A stretch of 64,000 bases of DNA from Desulfocicer sp963675955. Its GTDB lineage: Bacteria; Desulfobacterota; Desulfobacteria; Desulfobacterales; Desulfobacteraceae. The notes below the pieces were generated by a model. The model saw only the letters and a program-made list of their open reading frames with translations, did no database searches and was not told the origin of the DNA. The stretch covers positions 124,001 to 188,000 of the forward strand of contig CAXXVR010000008.1 of assembly GCA_963675955.2 (NCBI GenBank), read 5' to 3'. Both the position numbers and the translations under genes were made by a program. Below, in pieces: positions 18,426 to 27,201 of this stretch; within the stretch, counting starts at the first letter, position 1; every line of letters begins with the position of its first letter.

Positions 18426-19739
18426 TCAATCACACACGTAGGCAACGACCGCGTCCAGGACATCCTGGTCAAGATCAAGCTCTGTTCCCAGACTTGCCAG
18501 TTCAAGCATATTTTCTTCGCTGAGCTCAGGGCACATAAGTGCAAACAGGGGTTGAATGCCAAAAATTCCTGCAACTGCCTGACGTCGTTCCCACCAGGCT
18601 ATGGCTTCAGAATCCTCACCTGAAAGGCCAAAATCATTGAAAATCGGGCGTGCCGGGCACCAGGAGGAGAAAATGCCTTTTCCCTTCAAGGCCAAGTTTC
18701 CAGACAGGCTGTCAAACGCCTCAGAGCACTCATCCAGAGATGTTTTGCCACTTAATTCAATCACGGCCAGGGGATCAATGCCGTATTTTGCAGTTGCCCT
18801 GAGAAGGCGTCCTGCATCTTCGGCTGAAAAACCGGCTTTTTTAAGCGCAATGAGGGCAAAAATGTCTGTGGTCAGAACACCTGGTTCGGCAACCTTTGTT
18901 TCCTCAACTATTTTGGGATCTTCATCCATGAACAGGGCGGTGACGGTTGCATAGGGAGTAAAATAATCAGCGCTGTGCCGGTGAGTTATGGGTGCCAGCC
19001 AGTCTGTAAGATCCTCTTCTCCAATGGCTTTTGCCAGCTCGGCAATACCTTTTTTAGAGAGGAAATCATTGTTTTTCACCTCTTTAAGGATTTCAAGGGA
19101 CCGGCTGACATAATCTTCAACATCAGCGCACTCAATGAGCCCCATACCTCTGAAGGCCAGTCCTTTTAGATTCTTGGCGCCAAAGGCTGTTCCAAAACCG
19201 AACCGATCAGGGCTGTTCCAGTGGTTGTAACATACCTGGGCATAATCAGATTGTTTTTCACCAGCCGGCCCGATCATAATGGTCTGAAGAAGATCATCCC
19301 CCACCAGCTCCCGTAGGAATTCCGTTGACTTCCAGACATCTTTTCCCCAGATATCTACTGCATCACAGATATCGGCAACGCCATCATGTATCCAGAGATA
19401 AGACGGGCTTGCCGCGCTGCCTTTGATGACAATATAATCAAATCCTGAAAATTTAATTTCAACACCTACTTTGTAGGTAATGGGGCAGTGGGCAAGTTTA
19501 CCCGTGACAGGACTCTTTGCCGTGATAATCCCAGAGGCTGATGCCGGATACGTGGTGCCGGTCAAAAGTCCACATCCAATCACGATGGGATCATCGTTTT
19601 CAAATTTTTCATACAAATATTTTGTGACGCCTACGCCGCCAATTTTTTCACTGACAAGACTTTCTTCGAGTTCTTCCTCTTCAACTATTGAACTTGCCAG
19701 ATCAATGATTAAGATCTTTTCCGTTGATAAGTATTCCAT
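18426..19739 (-). CDS. Short aldehyde:ferredoxin oxidoreductase-like protein
   Basis: The N-terminal domain is AOR-like (EKIGGVGVTKYLYE, GLLTGTTYPASASGIITAKS, then AHCPITYKVGVEIKFSGFDYI), the region that binds tungsten-bis-pyranopterin. At 437 residues it is much shorter than usual AORs (about 580-650), and I see no CxxCxxxC cluster motif in the middle domain, where family members bind a [4Fe-4S] cluster. A ferredoxin-like gene lies 14 bases upstream and could supply that centre. The start MEYLST at 19739 has an AAAGGAG box. Whether it is a catalytic enzyme or a reduced paralogue is open. Confidence 0.75.
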   Translation of the reverse strand: MEYLSTEKILIIDLASSIVEEEELEESLVSEKIGGVGVTKYLYEKFENDDPIVIGCGLLTGTTYPASASGIITAKSPVTGKLAHCPITYKVGVEIKFSGFDYIVIKGSAASPSYLWIHDGVADICDAVDIWGKDVWKSTEFLRELVGDDLLQTIMIGPAGEKQSDYAQVCYNHWNSPDRFGFGTAFGAKNLKGLAFRGMGLIECADVEDYVSRSLEILKEVKNNDFLSKKGIAELAKAIGEEDLTDWLAPITHRHSADYFTPYATVTALFMDEDPKIVEETKVAEPGVLTTDIFALIALKKAGFSAEDAGRLLRATAKYGIDPLAVIELSGKTSLDECSEAFDSLSGNLALKGKGIFSSWCPARPIFNDFGLSGEDSEAIAWWERRQAVAGIFGIQPLFALMCPELSEENMLELASLGTELDLDQDVLDAVVAYVCD

Positions 19740-19753
19740 ACAATTTCTCCTTT

Positions 19754-20113
19754 CTATTCCACCAGCGTAATCGCGTCTTGTGGGCAGAATGCTACGCACA
19801 TGGGTCCATAATCATCCATATCCTCACACAGATCACACCCTTCCCTGAGAAGCATGGGCTTGGCCGACGCATCGGCCTCTTTGTCAGGGTCCTGTTCTTC
19901 ACCAATGCGTGATATTTCAAGTCCCTCGGGACGCGCTACAACAAGATTTTCCTCTTCTTTTAACATAACACCGAAATAATCTTGTTTTTCACGAGCTCGG
20001 TAGGCAACGATACAGGCTGAGAGAAAGGCAAAGCCATCGTCACGGTGATAACTACAGGCCATTTCGCAGGCCATGCAGTTTGTACATTTTAATGCGTCAA
20101 TTGTGATTCCCAT
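19754..20113 (-). CDS. Ferredoxin-like 4Fe-4S protein, partner of the AOR-like protein
   Basis: 119 residues with CTNCMACEMACSYH (near residue 10) and a second, irregular cluster motif CDLCEDMDDYGPMCVAFCP in the C-terminal half, as in electron-transfer subunits of AOR and DMSO-reductase-type enzymes. ATG 20113 has an AGAGGAA box. It is the first gene of the nine-gene minus-strand block and lies downstream of the shared operator region at 20263-20319. Confidence 0.82.
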   Translation of the reverse strand: MGITIDALKCTNCMACEMACSYHRDDGFAFLSACIVAYRAREKQDYFGVMLKEEENLVVARPEGLEISRIGEEQDPDKEADASAKPMLLREGCDLCEDMDDYGPMCVAFCPQDAITLVE

Positions 20114-20262
20114 TTTCTTTCCTCTTTTCATCGTTCAGATTAATCCGTATGTTTCGTGACTCATATCGGATGAAGATCGTTCGGAAAAACCACCACACTA
20201 CTAAAAATTTTTTTTAACCCAGGACGAATGTATAACCCCTGTGTAATCAAGGCTTAACAAAA

Positions 20263-20319
20263 TGTCAAGTAAAAGTTTAAAACATCTGATGTTTAAAAGT
20301 TTTAAATTTTTACTTGACA
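20263..20319. promoter_or_regulatory. Divergent promoter region with AAACATC-T-GATGTTT operator
   Basis: A 15-base palindrome, AAACATCTGATGTTT (20280-20294), lies between two outward-facing TTGACA boxes: one on the plus strand at 20314-20319 and one on the minus strand at 20263-20268. The palindrome recurs in front of the ureohydrolase gene with the same 19-base distance to the -35 box, so it is likely the binding site of the neighbouring GntR-type regulator. Confidence 0.7.
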
Positions 20320-20409
20320 AGGCTAAATCAATATGTAATCGATGAAGCGAATTCATAGACACCAATTGCAAAAAATGGTGTTGCTGCATCAAAAAAAAAG
20401 GATCCTTTA

Positions 20410-21162
20410 ATGTTTGATATAGATGTCGTTAAACCTAATAGAATATCTGAGAATATCGTGGAGCAAATACGAGGTGCCATATTGAGTGGCGAACTTAAGA
20501 TTGGGGATCGTCTGCCTTCAGAAAAGGATCTCTCTGCAAAGTTTGGCGTATCAAAATCTTCTCTCCGTGAGGCCTACCGTGTCCTTGAAGCGTATGGCCT
20601 TTTGGAAATTCGCCAGGGCATGGCTGGTGGTGCCTTTGTAAAAGAAGTAGATATCCGTACCATCAAAGATGGCCTCGTTAATTATTTCTTTTTTCAGAAC
20701 CCCAGTATACGGGAATATACACAAGTTCGAACATTTATTGAGCCTGAAATTGTGAAGATATGTGCACTCAAAGTAACCGAAGAAGATATTAAGGATCTTG
20801 AAGACAATATTTTGGCAATGGAAGCGGAAGGGGAGCGCTTTTTGAGTGACCTTGACAGTGCTTTCCATAAAAAACTTGTGGATATTGCAGGTAATAATAT
20901 TTTAAGTTTGGTTGTAGACAGTATCCAAACAGCTCTGATAAATATTAAGCGACTGCTTCATACAGATGATTCTTTTCTTAAAATGGTCTGCAAAGGCCAT
21001 AAAGATATAGTGGCTGCTCTTTCAGATCGTGACTCTGAAAAAGCAAGCACCCTGATGCTTCAACACATAAATGATGTGGAGAAAGGGATGCTGGAATGCA
21101 AAAATGGCGCCATGGTGTTAACAGAATCAGGTAGACTCATGCCTGATCAAAACAAAAAATAG
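20410..21162 (+). CDS. FCD/GntR-family transcriptional regulator
   Basis: 250 residues: an N-terminal winged helix-turn-helix (SENIVEQIRGAILSGELKIG, LPSEKDLSAKFGVSKSSLREAYRVLEAYGLLEIRQG) and a C-terminal FCD helical effector domain with metal-binding-type His residues (FHKKLVDIAGN, GHKDIVAAL). PdhR/LldR-type members bind organic acids and act on palindromes like the one at 20280-20294. It is divergent from the AOR/cytochrome block and heads the GlcD/GlcF and permease genes. It probably represses both sides until the substrate is present (inference). Confidence 0.87.
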   Translation: MFDIDVVKPNRISENIVEQIRGAILSGELKIGDRLPSEKDLSAKFGVSKSSLREAYRVLEAYGLLEIRQGMAGGAFVKEVDIRTIKDGLVNYFFFQNPSIREYTQVRTFIEPEIVKICALKVTEEDIKDLEDNILAMEAEGERFLSDLDSAFHKKLVDIAGNNILSLVVDSIQTALINIKRLLHTDDSFLKMVCKGHKDIVAALSDRDSEKASTLMLQHINDVEKGMLECKNGAMVLTESGRLMPDQNKK

Positions 21163-21352
21163 TTGTTAATCAGATCGACAGGAATACCTACACCCCCCAG
21201 TGACGAGGAACGAAACACTTTAGTACTTAGTAACAGGCAGTAACAGGACAGCATAAAAGTTCTGAAACAACCCCCATCCGGTGTTGCGATTTATGTGCGC
21301 GACTCCGGATACAGGATACGTGTTTACTAAAACGTTCAACAGGAGGAATTCA

Positions 21353-22798
21353 ATGACAGAAATGCCAAAAGAGTCAGCAGTTGATGCTGCTGTCACCAAG
21401 AAACTGTGTGAAATCGTTGGCGAAGCGAATGCTACGGATTATAAACATATTCGTTATGCATACTCCTACGATCTATCCTTTGTAAAACCCAAATTACCTG
21501 ATTATGTTGTTATGCCAACTTGCGTGGAGCAGGTTCAGGAAATCATGAAGTTTGCCAACAAGTACAAAATTCCCGTAACGCCCTTTACAGCAGGGTCCAA
21601 TATCGGCGGGCTGTGCATTCCTGAAGACGGGGGCATCCTGATGGATCTGAAACGGATGAATAATATCATCCGAATTGATGAAGAATCTCATTACGCCATC
21701 ATAGAACCTGGTGTTTCCCATGCAAAACTTGCCAGTGCCCTTTACAAATATGGCCTGCGCTGGAGCTGGCCTGTTGGTCCCCCATCCGGATCTGTTTCCT
21801 CGAATGCCCTCTGCCATGGCATCGGCGGTCTTTCCGGACGTTATGGTCTTAACAGTGAAGAAATCACCAGCATGGAAGTTGTGCTTCCCTCCGGTGAGTT
21901 GGTCAGGGTCGGTTCCTGTGCCATCCGTGAGGATGCATGGCATAGCTGCATGCCCATGCCCAGGGTTGACGGTCTTTTCACCGGTTGGTTGGGTACCACT
22001 GGCATCATCACAAAAATTGGTATCCGAGTTCATCCCATTCCGCCAATCCTTAAGGTGTTTACAACTTCTTCGGAAAAATTGGGTGATATGGCAGGATATC
22101 TCAGAAATCTCGGCAACTACGAAATTTGTGACGATCTGACCGGTGTCTCCTGGTGGCTGTCTCAGGTACCTATACCATATCCCTATAAACCCAAACCCGC
22201 AGATGCTCCGGAATGGGTTTCTTTTGCTACCACATTCTCCTGGACAGAAAAAGAAAAAGAAGCCAGGGAAGAAATATGGAAAATGGTTTTTGAAGAAGAA
22301 GTCAAAAAGGGCAGCTCTCTTAAAGAAACGGTTTATCCTGCAGAGGCACTTAAAGCAAGAACCGAGCTTCCAAGTCAGATTGTAGGTTCCACTAAAAACT
22401 ATACCAAACAGGCTGGTGGAGGGATTTCCTGGCCAGGAACATTTACTCCTCTGAACAAGTGGGAACCGGTTTACGATGAATGGAAAAAAATTCTTGTTGC
22501 CCGCAACCTGTCACCCTCGGTTCGGGTCACCAATTACAGGGGTGTTCATTACGGCATGTTGCGCGCCATGATTCCTTTTCCCAAAAAAGATCCTGAAGCT
22601 GTTGAAAATGCACGCCAGGCTATTGTTGAATGTTTGAAGGTCGATCTTGACAACGGTGGAATCCCCTACAAACCACCCGTTGACTTCGGGCGTGAAATTA
22701 ATAAACGAGCCCATCCAGGGTATATTTCCCTACTCAAACAGGTCAAGAATATGCTTGATCCTAATGATATCATGAACCGTGGAAAACTTGCTTTATAA
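21353..22798 (+). CDS. FAD-linked oxidase (GlcD/lactate dehydrogenase type)
   Basis: 481 residues with an FAD_binding_4 (PCMH-type) domain (TPFTAGSNIGGLCIPEDGG, SGSVSSNALCHGIGGLSGRYG) and a FAD-oxidase C-terminal domain ending in LDPNDIMNRGKL. It is a 2-hydroxy-acid or related alcohol dehydrogenase whose electrons pass to the Fe-S protein in the next gene. The ATG at 21353 has a perfect AGGAGG box; an open frame runs 72 bases further upstream without one. The substrate is not determinable. Confidence 0.85.
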   Translation: MTEMPKESAVDAAVTKKLCEIVGEANATDYKHIRYAYSYDLSFVKPKLPDYVVMPTCVEQVQEIMKFANKYKIPVTPFTAGSNIGGLCIPEDGGILMDLKRMNNIIRIDEESHYAIIEPGVSHAKLASALYKYGLRWSWPVGPPSGSVSSNALCHGIGGLSGRYGLNSEEITSMEVVLPSGELVRVGSCAIREDAWHSCMPMPRVDGLFTGWLGTTGIITKIGIRVHPIPPILKVFTTSSEKLGDMAGYLRNLGNYEICDDLTGVSWWLSQVPIPYPYKPKPADAPEWVSFATTFSWTEKEKEAREEIWKMVFEEEVKKGSSLKETVYPAEALKARTELPSQIVGSTKNYTKQAGGGISWPGTFTPLNKWEPVYDEWKKILVARNLSPSVRVTNYRGVHYGMLRAMIPFPKKDPEAVENARQAIVECLKVDLDNGGIPYKPPVDFGREINKRAHPGYISLLKQVKNMLDPNDIMNRGKLAL

Positions 22799-22855
22799 AG
22801 GACTTGCGCATTGATTGAAATGTATAGAAATACGATATAATTTAGGGAGGATATT

Positions 22856-24166
22856 ATGAAGTGGGATATTCCTACACTCGAAGAACTTGAAGATGTGATT
22901 TGGAAGTGCACCGCGTGCGGAAACTGCAAAACAGCTTATGAATATGGCCCTCCGCCAAAGAATGGAGAAATCTGTCCGGCCGGTGTTGAATTCGGTTTTG
23001 ACGGCAACATGGCGTCCAAAGGAAAAATGGCCTTTGCTAGGGGAATACTGGATGGTGAACTTGAATTTACGGAAGAATTTGTAGATGCCATCTACAAATG
23101 CACCGTATGTGCCGGGTGCCAGAACCAGTGTGAGTTGGATCACAAACCCTTTATTCCTGAAATCATTGAGGCCATGAGACGTAAGGCTGTTGCATCAGGT
23201 GCAGGTCCCATGCCGAGCCAGAAAGTCATTGCCCAGTCCATGAGGAGTTTTAATAATCCATACCAGGGTCCCCGCAGGGTAAGAACTGACTGGACCCGCC
23301 CATTTAAAAAAGCTAAAAAACCCATTAAAAATATTATGAAAGAAGATGCACCGATTCTCTATTATGTTGGTTGCACCGGTGCCTTTAACCTGCCTGTCAG
23401 AAACCTTCCCGTGGCCACAGCATCCATTTTTCAAAAATTGGGACTGGATTTTGGTATCCTTGGAGAAAATGAAATATGCTGCGGCTCCACTGCCATGAGA
23501 CTTGGAGATGTGACTGAATTTCAAAGGGTTGCCGAAACCAACCTGAAAACATTTAAAGATCTTCACGACAATCATGGTGTAAATACTATAATCACTTCAT
23601 GCGCAGGCTGCTACCGTGCAATAAAGAAAGATTACAGCATGTCCGATGAATATGATGAGATGCTGGACGGTATTGAAGTCATCCACACAACAGACTTTCT
23701 TTACAATTATTTTAAAGAGGGCAAACTCGAATTTAAAAATGAAGTCCCCTGGAAAGTCACCTACCATGATCCTTGTCATACCGGACGTCATCTTCTTGAG
23801 TTTGACATTGACAAAGACGGTTCCCAGCAGTGGATCGGCTCTTTTCTTGGCAAACGTGAAGACAATTGTCTTTACGATATCCCCCGTGACATGCTAAAGG
23901 CGATACCGGGCATTGACTTTAGAGAAATGGATCGCAGCCGAAGCAACTCTTACTGCTGTGGTGGCGGTGGCGGCGTTATGACCGGTTACGGTGACTGGGC
24001 TGCAAAAAATGCTGGTTTAAGGATTCAAGAAGGTATGGAAACCGGTGCAGAACACATGGTATCCATCTGTCCGTTCTGTCACTACAATCTCAATGAAGGT
24101 GCAAAAAGAGTCAAGAGCGATATGAAGCTTTACGATTTGGTAGAGCTGTTGGACATGGCATTGTAA
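22856..24166 (+). CDS. GlcF/HdrD-like CCG iron-sulfur protein
   Basis: 436 residues with an unusual first cluster region (CTACGNCKTAYEYG, then ICPAG), a second motif CTVCAGCQNQCELD, and two CCG domains (CCGSTAMRLG with CAGC, CCGGGGGVMTG with CPFC). It follows the FAD oxidase gene by 57 bases and has a GGGAGG box. The pair corresponds to GlcD/GlcF-like dehydrogenases feeding electrons to the membrane pool or, in this setting, to the HdrD/cytochrome complex encoded on the other side of the regulator. Confidence 0.83.
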   Translation: MKWDIPTLEELEDVIWKCTACGNCKTAYEYGPPPKNGEICPAGVEFGFDGNMASKGKMAFARGILDGELEFTEEFVDAIYKCTVCAGCQNQCELDHKPFIPEIIEAMRRKAVASGAGPMPSQKVIAQSMRSFNNPYQGPRRVRTDWTRPFKKAKKPIKNIMKEDAPILYYVGCTGAFNLPVRNLPVATASIFQKLGLDFGILGENEICCGSTAMRLGDVTEFQRVAETNLKTFKDLHDNHGVNTIITSCAGCYRAIKKDYSMSDEYDEMLDGIEVIHTTDFLYNYFKEGKLEFKNEVPWKVTYHDPCHTGRHLLEFDIDKDGSQQWIGSFLGKREDNCLYDIPRDMLKAIPGIDFREMDRSRSNSYCCGGGGGVMTGYGDWAAKNAGLRIQEGMETGAEHMVSICPFCHYNLNEGAKRVKSDMKLYDLVELLDMAL

Positions 24167-24171
24167 CAGCC

Positions 24172-24290
24172 ATTTTTCAGCCTGCAATTTACCGCTGAAT
24201 TATCAGGCATCTGTCTGAAAAATAGAGCTGCCTCTTGTGGTTGTAACAACAAAATCATTTGTAAAATCAGCTACTTGAGGCAGTCAAATT
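24172..24290 (+). other. Two inverted repeats in the GlcF-permease gap
   Basis: TTTTTCAG/CTGAAAAA (24172-24223) and CTGCCTC/GAGGCAG (about 24229-24288) could form successive hairpins, acting as an attenuator or RNA-processing site between the oxidase and permease genes. No U tract follows directly, so full termination is doubtful. Confidence 0.35.
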
Positions 24291-24319
24291 TAACGATTTA
24301 TTAATGACAGGAGAACGAA

Positions 24320-25699
24320 ATGACTGCTGAAAACCATACGGGGAAAGAGCTTCCCTATTCTGGTGGAATTTTAAAAATTCGCCTTCCTTTTCTACACTAC
24401 AGACTTGAATACCAGGATTTTATCCAGGGAATGATTCTATGCTGCGTTCCGCTTGGAATTACAGCTGCCATGACAAAGGTGCTTGGTATTCCCATTGAAG
24501 TTGCAGTTCTAATGGTTGTTATCAACAATTTTCTATATCTTGTTCATACTTCCTTTGGTGACCCTTCGGTGGTTGGTTGGATCACGGCAGGTATTCCCCT
24601 GTACATTTCTTATTTGACCGGTTTTGAGGCCGGCCCTGAACGAATTCAAGCATTGATAGCCCTGCAAGTGCTGGTGGGGGTTATTTTCCTTTTTCTGGGG
24701 GTCACGGGTATTACCCGCTATGTTATCCAACATTTTCCTGTTTCCATGCGATCTGGAATACTTCTGGGCGCGGGTTTTGCATCATTGATGCGTGTGTTTA
24801 ATCCTGGCCAGCCATTTATCGGAAAATTACCAGTATCTTTTACCATTGCCTCCTTGGGAAGCTTTTTTATTCTATTTTCTGCGAGAGCCGTTAAATTCCG
24901 TGCACGTTACGGATGGTTTGCTTGGGTGGCCAGTTTTGGCATCGCCCCGGGGTTTGTTCTTGGCTATATTATTGGTCTTATAACAGGCGAAATACCCCCA
25001 CCTACAGGTGTATTTGATCGAATTTTCATTGACATGCCCTTTGGTGACATGGTCAGTTCTTTTACCGTCATCGGAGTTGGGATGCCATCTGCTTCCACTT
25101 GGCTGGCTGCCATCTCCCTTGCCATTGTTGCCTATGTTCTTGCCTTTGGCGATATTCTGGTTCTGGAAGCCCTGATTGAGGACTGTAACAAAGCCAGGCC
25201 CGATGAAAAGGTCATCTTTGAGGTTCCTAGGAGCCATATCATCACTTCCTTCCGGAATATTTTCCAGGGATTCATGGTTCCCTTTCTTCCCCTGTGCGGA
25301 CCCCAGTGGACGGGTGGACAGGCTCTTGTTGTAAACCGTTTTAAGAATTCCACTAAGGAACAGGAACCCTCTTATTGGGGTGGTGCGACATCCTTCTTTT
25401 GGGGCATGAGCCTTGCCATGTTGTTTCATCCTATCGTACAGATCATCCTGCCTGCAAAACTCATCGGTTTTGGATTAACTTTGCTTATCCAAGGATACTT
25501 GTGTATCTACCTGGCATTTGCCATGTGTAATACCAATATACAGCGTGGTATTGCCGGTGTCATGGGCGCAGCCCTTGTTTCAGCCAACTTTGTAAAACTC
25601 TGGGGAAACGCCTTCTGGTCAGGTCCTACCATGGCTCTTATTGTAGGTGCAGTTCTCTATTTTCTCCTTGAACATGGAGGCAAAAAAGAAAAAGTTTGA
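24320..25699 (+). CDS. Multi-spanning permease, NCS2/UraA-like
   Basis: 459 residues with at least eleven hydrophobic segments and a short charged C-terminus. Stretches such as VSMRSGILLGAGFASLM and FIDMPFGDM...GMPSASTWL recall nucleobase/xanthine-permease or SulP-fold transporters, with half-helices typical of that fold. The assignment is by pattern only. A good GGAGAACGA box precedes the ATG. It sits between catabolic genes and shares their direction, so it probably imports the regulon's substrate. Confidence 0.65.
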   Translation: MTAENHTGKELPYSGGILKIRLPFLHYRLEYQDFIQGMILCCVPLGITAAMTKVLGIPIEVAVLMVVINNFLYLVHTSFGDPSVVGWITAGIPLYISYLTGFEAGPERIQALIALQVLVGVIFLFLGVTGITRYVIQHFPVSMRSGILLGAGFASLMRVFNPGQPFIGKLPVSFTIASLGSFFILFSARAVKFRARYGWFAWVASFGIAPGFVLGYIIGLITGEIPPPTGVFDRIFIDMPFGDMVSSFTVIGVGMPSASTWLAAISLAIVAYVLAFGDILVLEALIEDCNKARPDEKVIFEVPRSHIITSFRNIFQGFMVPFLPLCGPQWTGGQALVVNRFKNSTKEQEPSYWGGATSFFWGMSLAMLFHPIVQIILPAKLIGFGLTLLIQGYLCIYLAFAMCNTNIQRGIAGVMGAALVSANFVKLWGNAFWSGPTMALIVGAVLYFLLEHGGKKEKV

Positions 25700-25803
25700 T
25701 AATTTTCGGCTCCAAGGTGGCTGTTACCAATCTTGTTCCCCTCCTCCATCCCAGGCTATCTGGAGCCATTTTGGATAAAATCATCATAAACTGAGGTAAT
25801 GCC

Positions 25804-26040
25804 ATGTGGAAGACAGAAGTTAAACATAACCTTATCGTTTTTATGAAAGCAGGCCTTCCCTTTACCATTGGGGGTATGGCAGTTATTTTTGGAGGAATTT
25901 ACGGGTTAAAACAATACTTTGTTGGCAGTGAGTATCTAACCCCTATTTTATTTGGTTGGCTGGCCCTATTTTGGATTATTTATCAGCCCCTTTTCAAAAA
26001 TCGGATTCTCAGGGTCAAAAATGCCATACAAAAAAGATGA
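25804..26040 (+). CDS. Small two-helix membrane protein
   Basis: 78 residues with two hydrophobic helices (GLPFTIGGMAVIFGGIYGL and LTPILFGWLALFWIIYQPLF). No family recognised. It lies 104 bases after the permease and 61 before the methyltransferase gene, in the same direction, and may be an accessory subunit of the permease. Confidence 0.55.
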   Translation: MWKTEVKHNLIVFMKAGLPFTIGGMAVIFGGIYGLKQYFVGSEYLTPILFGWLALFWIIYQPLFKNRILRVKNAIQKR

Positions 26041-26101
26041 GCTTTTTGCTAGCCAGAGGAGTAGTAGACATCACCACCAATTAACTTTTCGGGAGAAACC
26101 A

Positions 26102-27112
26102 ATGAATTTGAAAGAACGTTTTTTAAATCAGCTTGCAGGCAAAACCGTTGATATGACACCGGTGGGGTGCACCACCACATATGGTATGACAGACATTATG
26201 AGAAAGGTGGGTGCAGAGCGGCCCTTGGCCGACATTGATGCCCAAGCCATGGCCACCCTGGCCCTTGGTGCAGATGTTGCTGGATTTGAGATGATCAAAG
26301 CCATGGGGTGGGATATCACCGCCATGAGTGAAGCATTCGGGTGCACCCTTGGGGTGCCTCAAATTGATCTTCAGTATTGTGTTAAGGCACATCCTTATGC
26401 AGAAAGCCTGGATGGTCTTGAATATCCATCTGATTTTCTTTCCAGAGGACGCTTTCCTGCCTACAAGGAGCAGTTTAAAATTCTCAAGGAAAAAGTAGGG
26501 GACGAAAAAGTTATATTTGGAGAATCTGAAGGTGCTTTTACCTGTGGTGCAAATTTGGTGGGTACGGAAAATATGATGAGATGGACTTTTAAAAAAGTTG
26601 CCCAAGTGGAACAAGTCCTTGAAACAACTAAACTTGCCATGATTGATGTTATTAATTTCGCTTTTGAAAATGGTGCTGACTATTATGTCATAGCTGAGCC
26701 CACTGCAGGCCCGGCCCTCATGAGTCCCAGAATGTTCAAGAAGTTTATTGTTCCCATGATTACAGATATCGTTGACAAAACAAATGGTCCCCTGGTGCTT
26801 CATATCTGTGGCAATACGGATCCGATCATTCCCTTGATGTGTGAAACTGGGGTCAAAGGTCTCAGCATTGAAGAAGGTGCTAACATGAAAGAGGCTGTTA
26901 AGATTGCAGAAGCCAACGGTACACGGATATTTGGCAACGTCGCCACGGCAACGACATTGTTCATGGGCACCCCTGAGGAATGCTACAAAGAATCTTGGGC
27001 AGCTCTTGAAAATGGTACTCATTTTCTGTGTCCCGGATGTGGCATCGCACCCAATTCTCCCCTGGAAAACCTCCTGCAATTGAAAAAAGCCCGGGATGAT
27101 TTCTTTAAATAG
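26102..27112 (+). CDS. UroD-family corrinoid/cobalamin methyltransferase (MtaA/MtbA-like)
   Basis: 336 residues. The zinc-ligand pattern of MtaA/MtbA is complete: HICGNT (His-x-Cys, near 240) and a C-terminal CPGCGIAPNSPLENL (near 310). GESEGAFTCGANLVG and YYVIAEPTAGPALMSPRMF are also family-typical. Such enzymes move methyl groups between a methyl-corrinoid protein and a thiol or other acceptor. No corrinoid protein gene lies in this block, so it may work with one encoded elsewhere, for instance at 36-41 kb. ATG 26102 has a GGGAG box. It serves as an internal comparison for the selenocysteine variant at 45611. Confidence 0.85.
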   Translation: MNLKERFLNQLAGKTVDMTPVGCTTTYGMTDIMRKVGAERPLADIDAQAMATLALGADVAGFEMIKAMGWDITAMSEAFGCTLGVPQIDLQYCVKAHPYAESLDGLEYPSDFLSRGRFPAYKEQFKILKEKVGDEKVIFGESEGAFTCGANLVGTENMMRWTFKKVAQVEQVLETTKLAMIDVINFAFENGADYYVIAEPTAGPALMSPRMFKKFIVPMITDIVDKTNGPLVLHICGNTDPIIPLMCETGVKGLSIEEGANMKEAVKIAEANGTRIFGNVATATTLFMGTPEECYKESWAALENGTHFLCPGCGIAPNSPLENLLQLKKARDDFFK

Positions 27113-27122
27113 AAAAATATTT

Positions 27123-27185
27123 AAACATCAGATGTTTTAAACATTTAAAATTTTTATTGACATGCTCTTTTGTTTATGATTCAAT
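27123..27185 (+). promoter_or_regulatory. Operator and promoter of the ureohydrolase operon
   Basis: AAACATCAGATGTTT (27123-27137) is followed after 19 bases by TTGACA (27157-27162), a 17-base spacer and TTCAAT (27180-27185). The palindrome and its spacing to the -35 box match the regulator's own upstream region, differing only in the central base. Confidence 0.72.
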
Positions 27186-27201
27186 ATATGTTAACTGAGA
27201 A

